NCBI GenBank assembly: GCA_036245805.1
Contig: BTRK01000002.1
Coordinates: 8,614,689-8,678,688, forward strand
Source of the DNA: Pristionchus mayeri
Taxonomy: Eukaryota; Nematoda; Chromadorea; Rhabditida; Neodiplogasteridae
Length of the DNA stretch: 64,000 bases
Direction: 5' to 3'
Of the stretch, positions 22,530-33,900 are shown piece by piece. A program made the position numbers and the translations under genes. The notes beneath the pieces are model-generated. The model was given only the letters and a program-made list of their open reading frames with translations. It searched no databases and had not been told where the DNA came from. Numbering within the stretch: position 1 is the first letter of the stretch; every line of letters begins with the position of its first letter.

Positions 22530-23245
22530 CAGCTGCAGCAGGTTGCTGCAAAGTTGAAATGTGTTACATTGGTTTCTGACGTTTGCACCAATAATTGTGG
22601 TGATATTTGTTAACCAAGGTGTTTCTATGATCAAATAAACTATTTTGATGGTACTTGTTCATTGTTCATTTTTGCGACCTTTGCAGCAGAGGCAGTTCAT
22701 GACGGTTTTTAATTTCCTACTCGCACACAGATTTTTCCCAAGACTCCAGACTTTCCCAGTCTGTAGAGCTCGAAATTCTGTACTTACTTGATTTTTTGCA
22801 ATTTTTTTTGAAAAAGACGGGCAAGTTAAAATTTGAAAAAGACGGGCAAGGTACTTTCCCAGAGCATTGAATGCATTTTCATGGGACGCACGAGCCACTC
22901 ATCGAGAGTTCGTAATCGCAAGACCGCAGGTTCGAAACCCGGTAGCAGCAGAAAATATTTTGCTGTGATCGCAAATATGCGAATATGAGGAGGAATTACG
23001 TATGGAACAAAAGTACGTTAAAAAACCGAATAAAATAAGATGGCAAAAATGTCGCTGCTGCTGACGGGATTCGAACCTGCGGTCCCGGATGATGCAAAGG
23101 TCGCAACAATGAAAAATGAATAAGTACCATCAAAATAGTTAATTTGATCATGGAAACACCTTGGTGAACAAACATCACCACTTTTATTGGTGCAAACGTT
23201 AGAAACCATTGTCATACGTTTCAACTTTGCATCAACCTGCTGAAG
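22530..23245. repeat. Fold-back element with tRNA T-arm-like inner repeats
   Basis: 22535-22700 and 23080-23240 are reverse complements (GTTTGCACCAATAA, CCAAGGTGTTTC, CTATTTTGATGGTACTT). Inside, both arms carry a tRNA T-arm-like block: GACCGCAGGTTCGAAACCCG on the plus strand at about 22922 and GGGATTCGAACCTGCGGTC, its complement, at about 23058. No matching A box or acceptor stem was found, so these are not tRNA genes. Confidence 0.7.
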
Positions 23246-23439
23246 CTGCGGAATTCAGTAGGGTCGGAACAATTTTGGGGAATCCTCTACTACCCAATCC
23301 CGATGTAAAAACACAAGAACTTGAAAAAATATATTTTCCAATGCCAACTCGTTGTTCCGATTCTCTCATTAGAGGCGTGATAAATGAAGTAAATATTCAC
23401 ATTGATTCCCTGTTGATGGATATGAAATAATACAATTGA
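23246..23439. other. Short unassigned stretch
   Basis: An open frame at 23209-23430 has no recognisable domain or conserved counterpart. Confidence 0.3.
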
Positions 23440-25425
23440 CAAGGAACAACACTCAATTAACGCGAATTCAACAAAATTAATAATCAAGATGCATTAGCGG
23501 CGGTTTAGCAGACTTCCATGACGACTAGACTTCTGTATCAATAGAGACATTTGCGCTTCAATTCACTCCCATAAGAATATTGATTTCAAGCAATTCAAGC
23601 TAGTTCGCTTAGGCTCTGCCAGCTTAGAGATGAGCCGAAATGTTATCCAGGCTGCTTACGGAATCCCGGGAATTCTATCCTATTTTCTCGTTTTCTAAGC
23701 TAAGGGACGAATTATTTTTCAGTTTCTATTTTGAGTGGCTTTCCGAGACGCCTTGGCTGGTGTGAGCGATGGTGACTAATATTTTGAAAATTATGTTGTT
23801 TTTAGAAATATTCACAGCTTTCTTGTACCGCATATGTATTATGTGCAAAACATCGATATTCTGTTTTTGACTTTCGACCGATTCGCTGTTATTCTATCAA
23901 TGATTTCAAAACTCGAGGTATGATCCAACATTTGTTTTCTAGTTGCGCTCACCACTCGGGATATGTCGCTACACACTCGACCGACGAGTGAGGAGAGAGC
24001 GACAATTAAATTCAATGATATTTATTGAACTCGCTTCTAGGATAACTGAGAATTTCAGTGGTGGAAGAAGTACTATCTTTATATTGCTATCGGGGCTCAT
24101 TCAATAGCAATTGGAACGCATTTATCATTAAGGTATTCACAAATTATGACCTCAAGATGAATGCCATTGAAGGCTTCCAATGAATGTGACACTTCATCTC
24201 GTTAAGATGACTGAGAAATACGAAACGCTCAAACAAGTCTATAGTTGATTTAATATCCTACTCCAACACAAATTCCGTTGGGTACCATTTTCTCAATATT
24301 GCTGTAAAAGCTGTTTTTACGAACAAAATACGTAGGAATCGCATGTTGTTACATTTGGAAAAATGACAGCAGCAAATACCATTGAAATGGGCAATTTTTC
24401 ACCGATATGTTGATTTAAAAGTAGTCTATTAAAAGAAATAAGTTTCTTCATACTCAGCCTGTGCATTTTCCTTTCGCAATTTCTCAATGGCATAGTGGTG
24501 GTAAGTACAAAAACACCGATTTTGTGAATATTTGTTTTTGAGACAATCTAAAATTACAGTGCTTCCTCACTGTGTACACAACAGCCGGTACCTGGATAAC
24601 CAATCAAGCAATTTACGAACTTATGTATTATGTATTATGTATTATGTAACTTATGTACACATCTGACCTGTTTTCGCTTGGCCCTGCTATGTATGTACTT
24701 CACATTAGTCAATATAATACTACATTTTACCAAGTTATATACCGGTTTAGTTGCGGAGACAGAATGAAGAGGTAGTATAATCGTTTCTATAATCGTTTAA
24801 CTACAGCTATTTTCTGCTACTACCCGGACCAGTTCGTCAGTTTCTGGTACAGAAGGTCACGGGCGCATTCCAGCAAATTAGTGGCAGTTTCTCCATTTCG
24901 TCAAGATAAATGTGTTGAAAAAAAGCGCATCAGTAACGATGACCATGAAAATAATGAGAGTTTCATAGCCCATTTTAATTGTTCCATGTATTTTTACGAT
25001 GTGAAACATGTACAACCATGATAGAAATACCGTGAGACAGTGTGATATGCCATGGTATCTTCAACTTTCTAGCGTGAAGGAGCTCATATTTCGTCCGGAG
25101 TCCCTATTTTTGCAAAGTAGTCGCCGAGTAATGACTGCGGCTTCTTCTCATGCGTTGCCTTTCTAATTTTAGAGCCGATCACACATCGCTAGTCTGTATT
25201 TCCTACTCTTCGCCACGTTAGTCATGGACGAGCGTCGGAGCACGCGCAGAGGAAAGAAAATACGCAAAAATATAGCGAGAGGAGAGAGCAGGGAATGAGA
25301 AATCGTGAGAGCGAAAGCAGACTGATATTACAATTTTCCCCACTTGCAATTCTTCTAGTGTTGTACAGATGATATTTTTTAATGCAAATTTCTTTGTTAG
25401 TATCATATGCAGCTTGGACGGGTAG
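23440..25425 (+). repeat. Left arm of large inverted duplication
   Basis: Matches the reverse complement of 28306-30832 in blocks: around the receptor copies (23490-24430 against 29310-30690), and repeat X (25150-25425 against 28306-28560). The central 24.43-25.14 and 28.56-29.2 kb parts differ, the right side having a SINE. The arms are separated by 2.9 kb. Confidence 0.8.
23630..24236 (+). pseudogene. Seven-helix chemoreceptor-like copy 4, deleted
   Basis: An inverted copy of the receptor at 29.3-30.5 kb. The ATG at 23630 starts MSRNVIQAAYGIPGIL, but about 200 bases covering the end of exon 1, intron 1 and the start of exon 2 are deleted, and the join creates a TAA. Exon 3 (23806-23917), exon 4 (24059-24132) and exon 5 (24173-24236) keep the exact lengths and splice borders of copy 3. 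The exon equivalent to helix 5 is deleted: sequence jumps from the GGTACCATTT block near 24292 straight into the tail matching 29400. Non-functional. Confidence 0.8.
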
Positions 25426-25461
25426 CACTTTTTGTCCATTCCTAGCCAATTTTAGTTGCCT

Positions 25462-25720
25462 ATCAATACAATACAATACAATATTTATCTGTTATCGCTT
25501 TCTGGGCGCAGATCAAGATGTGGAGTCAGAAAAGGTCGTTCTTCTCATTTCAAGATGGTCATTTGCGGTGTGCTTGCGAGAGGATGTTGGATTGCATTGC
25601 AGAGATAGAATCTCACTACAGGTCGTAAACGAAGCCTTGCGTGTTCTAGAATCTTCTCTGCTCGAATCCGCCAGACTCGATGATCAATCGTTCAACGAGA
25701 TGATCGAGTCTAGATTCTGA
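25462..25720. other. Tailed repeat of uncertain type
   Basis: On the minus strand a block ending GATAAATATTGTATTGTATTG resembles the 3' tail of the RTE copy at 10.96 kb. The plus strand is open to a TGA at 25718 (LREDVGLHCRDRISLQ), with no known family. It may be a non-LTR or SINE 3' fragment. Confidence 0.3.
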
Positions 25721-26974
25721 AGGACCAAACATCTTAGTAGGTCATACCCATCACACGGTGACCACTCCGGATCGGATGGGGATTCTCTTTTCTTGATGAG
25801 TCGAAGGCGGAAGCAAGGGGTATTAGGGGAAACCAATCCAAATCACAGAGAAAAGGGAGAGGGACCGCTCGCGACGACTAACAAGGTTGCCTATCGCGAT
25901 AACTCAAAGTCAAAATACATTTCACTCTAGGTGCCCCGACATTGCTAAAAATATATTAACTGCAGAAATCGATCGATTCTGAATAATATATTTTGAACCA
26001 AAATTTCACATTTTCTTGCCTACATGGCTCATTTCGGGCCCAATCCCTTAGGTTTTTTAACCACAACATGCTCTGCACTATGATGCATTACAATCGATTT
26101 GCAGTTAATCTCGACAGCTTCTTCGCTTCCGAGAAATAATTTTCGAACGTGCCCATGTGACTTGCTTCAAACATTCAAAAATTCATTTTCACCAATTCAA
26201 TGAGTGAAATGATTAGCTTTTACCATTTCAAGATATTGCTGGCTCCGGTATATGTGTTAACACTGAAAAGATCGCATTTTCACACATTTAAAAAAATCAC
26301 TTTTCACAACCTCGAAAATTTCAAAATTTGGCGATCATTCTCCCATTCCGAGGAAACCTAATCCCAAGCATTCTACATAAAAGTTGTAGTATACTTCCAA
26401 TAGATTAATAAAACCACATATACGGTCCCTCCTGTCGTCTTCAATTTCCAAAACTTTTGCTTAAATATGCCTCAAATACGAATTTTTAATTATTAAATTG
26501 TTCGATTACTACAAATCTATTGCTCAGTCCGGATTGCATTATTTTTTAAACAATACACCACCATATGAGAAGTGATATTATCATAAAAGATTAGCTGATT
26601 TACTTGATCTAAAAAATAACAATTTTTAGCATTTTTTTTCATTTTTTGTGCGCTAATTTCTCGTAAACCGTAATTCAAATCCCTTAGATTATATGTTTCT
26701 AACATAAAATGCTCCATGTTGTTCCGCATTTCTTTGTTAGCGAAGCACTTCAGCGTCTTAGCTTTCAAGAAATATTTATCGAACATACCTTCGTCGATCA
26801 TCTTAACTTTTTAGTATTTTCGAATGATGTAACCAAACGATACGAAATTTGAAGAACGTTTCAGAGACCCTATTAGCGATTATATTGTCCACGTCGGAGT
26901 ATTCTACGAAAAGAGTATTGAATTGGTGAGATTATGCTTCGTGGAATAGCTCAACATGTCCGGGAGGTGATCGA
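25721..26974. other. No gene seen
   Basis: AT-rich centre of the inverted duplication. No exon chain was recognised. Confidence 0.4.
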
Positions 26975-27700
26975 TATGGTCGAGTCTCTCGTCTCTCTGA
27001 CCGGTGAGAGAGCGTGTAAACTGAAGAGAGTCAGACCATGGCTAAAATTTTTGAAGAGAGTCAGACCATTGCTAAAACTTTTCTTCTTTCAATTCTTGCT
27101 CAATGATTGCATATGTATATGACTGGAAGAAAGACAAAGGAAAACTCAGAAGAAACACATGCACACGATCTCTCAAAAGATATTTAACAATTAAAAAGCA
27201 ATGAGTTCCGTTAATAGTCGAGATGTTAACCCGTTGTATTCTCGCTCGAGCGGGCGTCTTCCCTGCAAAATGCATAGCATTATAGAGTTCGCAATTCGAG
27301 TCGCAGTCTCTTTGTTTCACATAGTCTCTCGACCGGTCGATATGTAAGAAAGTGAAGATACGGTTACTCGAATTTCGACCTCTTTGTACTATCCGTAACC
27401 TAATTAGTGCTCATGTTTTAATCGGCAGCACTTGGTATTGATTACTCGAAATAAAATATACATATTTGTGATGGCTTGGAAGGGTATCTATACATCAGTG
27501 GTAAAACAATGTTATACCTTTACTGACGGCTTTTTCTGTGCTCAGTGCGGACGTAGTATCAGTTGGCGTTAGTTTGACGGCGGAGTTGGGTCTTTCTGAG
27601 AAGCGTTGTGTTTGCATTCAAAGCGCATCTTCCTCCACAAACTTGAATGTATGCTAGACATTGTCCAAAAATTGTTTTAAAAATCACTAAGTAGTATATT
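26975..27700. repeat. Segmental duplication, copy 2, with half hairpin
   Basis: Starts inside a hairpin of the H family: the left arm is missing and the loop GTCTCTCTGACCGGT and right arm remain (26980-27056), followed by the same duplicated AGAGAGTCAGACCATTGC tail as at 19.4 kb. It then runs nearly identical to 19428-19608 and again to 19727-19910. No receptor gene accompanies this copy. Confidence 0.82.
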
Positions 27701-28305
27701 TCTTTTTTTCCTATATTTATCATTTTAATAGAACAAATTACTGGAGTCAAAGATACCGATAATTCAGAAATTGCAACAATAATGCTACCGCGTGCAGAAA
27801 ACTACGATATTACTGGCTTAAAAACAACTAATTTGTCAAAGTGGAAATGCATATACACACCTTCTTCTTCAACATTCTATTGTTGTTTTTCTCCTGTACA
27901 CTCGTCATCAGATATTGGACTTGCTGGCCTATGCCTGAATAAGCTGTTTGCCGAATTTTCGAGGTCGTTCCATTTCGCAAACACGAACAAGCAGTGAGGG
28001 CATATTCTGAAAAAAAACGCGAGAAAAATGGTTCCAAATTGATCTCAATTGTGGTCTGATCTCAATTGATGTGGGTATAGGAAGAAGGAAAATGCAATAG
28101 CAATTATGACATGCGCTTCACGTAGAATGCACAAATATATAAATAAAATTCGAGTATACTCTGCTCTATCGATTGAGAATCTCGTAGAATTATCGAACAC
28201 ATTCTCACACCCTTTCGATAGGCATTCAAAAAACCCGATAAGTCCGGGATCCAAAAGAAGTTCGGATCGCGATAGGCAACTCAACTAACATTGGTTACGC
28301 ATGAA
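27701..28305. other. No gene seen
   Basis: Contains a stretch related to 3537-3600. No exon is supported. Confidence 0.4.
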
Positions 28306-28865
28306 CGAGAATACTACCCGTCCAAGCTGCATATGATATGAACAAAAGAAATTTGCATTAAAAAATCTCATCTGCAAAACACTAGAAGAATTGCAAGTGG
28401 GGGGAAAATTGTAATCTCATTCCCTTCTCTCTCCTCTCGCTCTTTTTTCGCGTAATTTCATCCCTCTGCGCGTGCTCCGACGCTCTGCTATGGCAACGGC
28501 GGAAAATAGAAGGAAATAGATACTAACGGTGTGTGATCGGCTCTAAAATTAGAAAAGTAGTGTATGAGAAGACGCCTCAGACAATACTCAGGCACATTGA
28601 AATGGGTTCGTTTAAGCAGCTTTCTACAAAGTCTCAAAACGGAACTAACGCGGTCTCCCAGATCGACCCCGTTCATTGTGGGAAAGTCGCATTCTTCGAG
28701 GATCTGGATCCGATTCCTGAAGGTGTTGTAGAGGGGCATGTGTGTCATAAAAATTCTTCAGTTGGGTCTCCGAATCCTTCATCGTGGTGTAGAATAGAGA
28801 GATGTAAATCAAAACATGTCGGACGTGTGTGGTACCAGGAACATAAATCGTTGATCTACTATAGC

Positions 28866-29143
28866 TTGTGGGCGTGGGTGGCGCAGTGGTGTGAGGCGCC
28901 GCTCGTCATACAAGGGTCATGAGTTCGATCCCCCGCCTGGGCATACCAAGCCCTCTATCCCCCCGGGGTCGGTAAATTGGTAGTGACCTCGGTCGCGAAA
29001 GGTAACGTTCCCTAGAAGCACTTTGGACAGAAGGGTTACGTAGTCCTAGCAGTAGTCGGCCTCACCGCACTACACCACCTAGCGTAGTCGTCCACGACTG
29101 TAAAATCGCTTGACGTGGCTGCACCTTTACCTTTACCTTTTTT
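28866..29143 (+). mobile_element. tRNA-derived SINE
   Basis: The 5' part is tRNA-like with an RNA polymerase III A box (TGGCGCAGTGGT, 28879-28890) and B box (GAGTTCGATCC, 28921-28931) spaced as in a tRNA gene. A unique body of about 180 bases follows, and the element ends in an ACCTTT repeat tail (about 29123-29143). The short tandem tail instead of poly-A fits mobilisation by an RTE-type partner. It has no coding capacity. It sits only in the right arm of the inverted duplication, so it may have inserted after the duplication. Confidence 0.8.
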
Positions 29144-29332
29144 ACTAGAGCTTGACTGAGGGAAAGGGAATGGGGAGTTGTTTACTATAAAAGCCCATCA
29201 CTGATTGTTATTCACTAGAAACATGGGAAAACCAAAGTGCATTTGTGGCGAGCAGTGTAAAAACAAAACCAGTGACAAAGACTTTCCCGCCAACCTAATA
29301 CTATTTTTAAATCAACATATTGGTGAAAAAAA

Positions 29333-30539
29333 TCATTTTTCCAAATGTAACAATATGCGATTCCTATGTATTTTATTCGTAAAAACAGCTTTTACAGCAA
29401 GATTGACAACAATGTATGATCCAGTACAGTTACTGGATATCTTTTTCTTATGAAACAGATGCCTCACTATGGATGATGCCGGTGTCTGCCGAATTTTCTG
29501 CATCGCTCTCATAGACAAACCCTGAAATGACAATGTCTTGTTTTAAAGAAACATTCGGAAAATACTAACATTGAGGATCGAACAAACAACGAATATGAGT
29601 AGCCCAAAGCCAGATTGAACTGTTGAGGCCATAAAATTCATCTATAATTGTCCTTTTACAGCACGAAAATTGTACTTCTGATTTCATTAAATCTCTCACA
29701 ATGGGATTCGCGGTTTTTTAAACCAGGAAATGGTACCCAACGGAATTTGTGTTGGAGTAGGATATGAAATCAACTATATACTTGTTCGAGCGTTTCGTAT
29801 TTCTCAGTCATCTTATCGAGATGAAGTGTCACATTCATTGGAAGCCTTCAATGACATTCATCTTGAGGTCATAATTTATGAATACCTTAATGATAAATGC
29901 GTTCCAATTGCTATTGAATGAGCCCCGATAGCAATATAAAGGTAGTACTTCTTCCACCACTGAAATTCTCAGTTATCCTAGAATTAAGTTCAATAAATAT
30001 CATTGAATTTAATTGTCGCTCTTTCTCTTCACTCGTCGGTCGAGAGTGTAGCGACATATCCCGTGTGGTGATCGCAACTAGAAAACAAATGTCGGATCAT
30101 ACCTCGAGGTTTGAATTCATTGATAGAATAACAGCAAATCGGTCGAAAGTCAACAACAGAAAATCGATGTTTTGCACATAATACATATGCGGTACAAGAA
30201 AGCTGTGAACATTTCTAAAAAAAACATAATTTTCAAAATATTTAACACCATCGCTCACACAAGCCAATACGTATCGGAAAGCCACTCAAAATAGAAACTG
30301 AAAAACGATTCGTCCCTTAGCTTTAGGAACAACCAAGTATTCAACCACGTTATCATATTCTGAAAAAGGCATCTATGTATTTAGTGAACGAAACCAAATA
30401 CCGAAATCGACATAATTGAGTAGATTACAACAAAGTTCCTGTTGAGTATTCTGCGAACTCCGTACATCGCGTAGAAAACGAGAAAATAGGATAGAATTCC
30501 CGGGATTCCGTAAGCAGCCTGGATAACATTTCGGCTCAT
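29333..30539 (-). CDS. Seven-helix chemoreceptor-like gene, copy 3, 3'-incomplete
   Basis: Seven minus-strand exons join in phase: 30539-30402, 30359-30259, 30214-30103, 29959-29886, 29845-29782, 29641-29570 and 29530-29333 (stop). Helix 1 is YGIPGILSYFLVFYAMYGV; helix 2 and the following loop read LFLKLRDESFFSFYFEW; helix 3 contains NIDFLLLTFDRFAVILSM; helix 4 starts WWKKYYLYIAIGAHS; the loop has LDKMTEKYETLEQ; helix 5 is SGFGLLIFVVCSILN, followed by SMRAMQKIRQTP. It resembles nematode serpentine chemoreceptors, perhaps Srg/Srv-like. Predicted length is about 250 residues against the usual 300-350, because helices 6-7 are lacking. All copies share this limit, so the 3' end was lost before duplication or is unrecognised here. 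Confidence 0.65.
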
Positions 30540-30692
30540 CTCTAAGCTGGCAGAGCCTAAGCGAACTAACTTGAATTGCTTGAAATCAATCTTCTTATGG
30601 GAGTGAGTTGAAGCGCAAATTTCTCTATTGATACAGAAGTGTAGTCGTCATGGAAGTCTGCTAAACCGCCGCTAATGCATCGTGATGTTTGA

Positions 30693-30772
30693 GCACTGGT
30701 CTGATTCTCTTCAGTTTACACGCTCTCTCGCCGGTCAGAGAGACGAGAGCGTGCAAACTGAAGAGAGTCAGA
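30693..30772. repeat. Short hairpin element H (30.7 kb), inverted orientation
   Basis: Arms GTCTGATTCTCTTCAGTTTA/AAACTGAAGAGAGTCAGAC with apex CGCCGGTCAGAGAGAC, the reverse complement of the apex at 19.35 kb. It is absent from the equivalent site near 23480 in the other arm of the inverted duplication. Confidence 0.9.
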
Positions 30773-30979
30773 CGATTGCACTGATTCTTGCTTTTGTTAA
30801 ACTCACGCTAATTGAGTGTTGTTCCTTGCAATGCTGAGTTAGGAAGACAAATATAAAATTGTCAATTGGCTTATTTCTGTCCTTCCCATTCTCCTTCCCA
30901 ATCCGAACGCCAGTCCATTTCTTCTCTTCTCCAATCCATCTCATTCTCTCCGGGGGCGAGGTTTCACCGCGTTCCTCAG

Positions 30980-33900
30980 TTCTTTTCTTGCTTCTACTCT
31001 CCCGTCTCTCCTCCTTGAATTGACCTTCCCGAGGAAGCCAGAGAAGGACTACTCAACCTTCTTCGGGGCGTCGATTACGGTGAGTACAGAAAGTTCATTT
31101 CCTAGGAAAAGTTATGAATTTGCTATTTGGAGAATAATATTTCAGACCGTCGCGAGAATCATAGTAGGCGCTTTCCTGATACACTGGATAATCTACTTTA
31201 TCTTGCTCGATAAGGCGAGTTTTGTTCAAAATTTAAACAATATATTTTGTCATTTCGTTCAGAAAGCCCATCTTCTCGGAGCCGCTCTTCTAGCCGGTTG
31301 CCTCCTCTACGGGCACGCAGTGTTCTTCAACTGGCGACGCAATCTGGTTGCCGCGCTGATGGCCACAGTACGGATTTTATTATTGGTGATAGTTGTTGTG
31401 TACGAGGCTAGATCGTAAGTCTGACACAGCCGCACTCACTTACCGTAGTCAACTGATTACCCGTTCCGCAAGTAATATGATGCCACCTTGCTGGAAATAG
31501 CGTTCCACGCGTTTCTAGAGACGGGTCTAGTCTCCCCCCGTCATGTTGAATGGTTGCTAGTCCAGTCGCTCCTTATTAACCATGTAGGTGACCCTTGTAG
31601 TCTAGGGATGCGACACTACCTTATACAACCACCTCTCTCCTATTTACTACTCTCTATCTTCCATAATTAACATTGTCCCGTATTGTAATAAATACTCTTT
31701 ATTACTTCCCACTCTCACCACGCTCATACATATTAGGTTGATGCATAATTTTCTTTACAAGGTATTTGTGATGTGTTCTCGAGAATTGTTTGCCTGAGTT
31801 CGATAATACTCTGGAATTATTTGGGACACAATTGAAAAATAAAAAAAAATACAATCTGAAGTTAATATTGAATTGATCTCAATTGGTTCAGTAGAAAAAA
31901 GCATTTATCAAAAAGTGGAAAATTTTCGATATTTTGGGTTCCATGCTCAAGCGTCCATTAAAACAAAACTAATGGATTGCAATTTCCGCTCTTTTGTGTC
32001 GGTAGTGAGTGCGGGCGTACGCATCCATATAACACTTGAAATCAGATCGTTAGTTTCTCTTAAAATAGTTATGGGGACAACGATACTAATTTCGCCCTCC
32101 AAAATTCTGCAGTGAGATTACTGTAAAATACTGGCCGAGCATGTATGTCCATAAGTGCTCTATGTAGAGCACACATACACTAATATCATACAAAAATGCA
32201 AGAGAGAACAGCTAAAGGCTGAAGCAAATTACGGCTTGAAAACTAGAAATCGTAAAGAAAATTATGCATCAACCTAATAACATTATGGCGATCAGGATTG
32301 TTTAACTTACTCCGCGAACGCGTTTACTAATTAGTTTCGCGTAGGTTACTTGTATTTTCCTTTTGTCATCATTTTTCGTATTTCGCATTATTTTCCTGTC
32401 GTGTCTCATTTCCTCTGGCTGACCCGGGCAAATTTGTGCTTCCGGTGTCAGAAGTCGTGCCCATCTCTTGTGCAGGGTGCGCACAACCACATCTCTTGTG
32501 CGGTGGTTGTTTCGCGATTGAAATTTCGTCATGTGCGCACGAAGTGCTCTCGAATTTTTTATTTGTGTAGCAGGATTTTTTTCGGTGGAAGTTTTCGTTC
32601 TGTGTGCACGGAGTGCTTCCTGATTTTCGAATTGGCTAGCTGAGACTTCGTGTTGCAAGTTCGAAATTCCACGCGTGGCGTGTCGCGTCGCGGTCTCGAA
32701 ATCAAACGGAGGAATGCATCCTACAGAAGTACTGGGTGATTCCAATGTTGTGGTGATTTCGTGATTCAGTCTGGGAAATGGATGGACAACTTGGAATAGC
32801 TGCGGCTTAGTTGAGGATCCGAGTACCTGAACAGACTGGGGAGTAATCAGACAAGTGTGCGACTGATACAACTGGTGAAGTGCCATGTTGTGCCACTTTC
32901 TGAGGGATTGTGGATGCTCCTGAACACGAATATTACTGAGAGATTTCCAAGAGGATGAAGAGGGAAGAGAACACTGATAATGAATATAACTGCGGTTTAT
33001 TCAGACTGAGTTGCGAGGTGTAACCAGTTGTTCTGTGGATGAATATCGGTGAGCGAAACAAATTGGTTTGATGGATTCTGATAATGAATGGAACTGAGGT
33101 TCATTCAAGCTGTTTTACAAGTGATGATCCAGCTATTCCGTGGAGGGATATCAGAAAGTTGAGCAGCCCTCATGATGACGAAATGCAATGCAATTGGACA
33201 TGAGACCGTCCCTACTGAAGCAACACTGTAATGACATGAAGGAATACTAATGGAGAAGCATGATATAGTAGTGCAGTGTGTACTACCGATAATGAGCAAT
33301 GTGAGATGTGACTATTACACGGTGTGTGTGATATCGGGAAGTGTGAACAAGTAATAGGCTCAAAGGAGTTGAGCTGTTTTAACTCGAGTACAAGTACGTT
33401 GAGTGGTTGAAGAGCATCTGCAACGTGTTGACAAGGTCACACAAGGTTACGGTAGCTTCACTCAAGTGTTACTGTGGAAAGCGAGAAGCGTTTTTCGAGT
33501 TTCAAACTTGACTAACCTGGTTCACACGTAGTAGCAGTGAGGTGATACGACTCTCTCGTGAGACTAATGGTCTGACGTGGCCTAAGATTGAGCCAGAGAT
33601 GAGGAGAGGAGTACGGTATTCACACTCAAGAAGCAGCTAGGAAGATATTGGTTGAGAGTAATCGCTGTCACAAGTGGTGATCAGTCGACAGAGTAAAGAA
33701 CTGTGTGTGCTGCGGGCATGCACAGAGGAGAAGGAGAAGACCCATTGAGTGGAGAACCCAGTGCAATCTATTTGGAGATGCCGATGATCTCGAGACTCAT
33801 GAAGGCGCTGGTGTGTAGGTGTACACCCAATGCAGAGTGACGTGGTCTAGTCACTCGAACCCCGATTTTCGACTTGTCGGTGGTGATGATTTCGAAGTGG

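Larger units (their letters stand above)
28306..30832 (-). repeat. Right arm of large inverted duplication
   Basis: Reverse-complement partner of 23440-25425. It holds the more complete receptor copy, a SINE and a short hairpin absent from the left arm. Confidence 0.8.

Noticed and set aside
22895..23110. tRNA gene suspected from GGTTCGAA blocks
   Set aside because: No A box or acceptor stem could be formed; only T-arm-like sequence inside a fold-back.
25382..25720. 112-residue plus-strand ORF
   Set aside because: It crosses a repeat junction and a tailed retroelement-like end; no known domain, so kept only as an uncertain repeat.
28533..28922. 129-residue plus-strand ORF
   Set aside because: It runs from repeat X through the tRNA-like head of the SINE, so it cannot be one conserved protein.
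31020..31418. Single uninterrupted 132-residue protein
   Set aside because: It has no ATG start, runs through two good intron candidates and into the LTR. The spliced model matches gene 2 exon by exon.
32302..32886. 194-residue minus-strand ORF in the intronic LTR element
   Set aside because: No domain, antisense to the element and of biased composition. It is likely a chance frame in purine-rich sequence.
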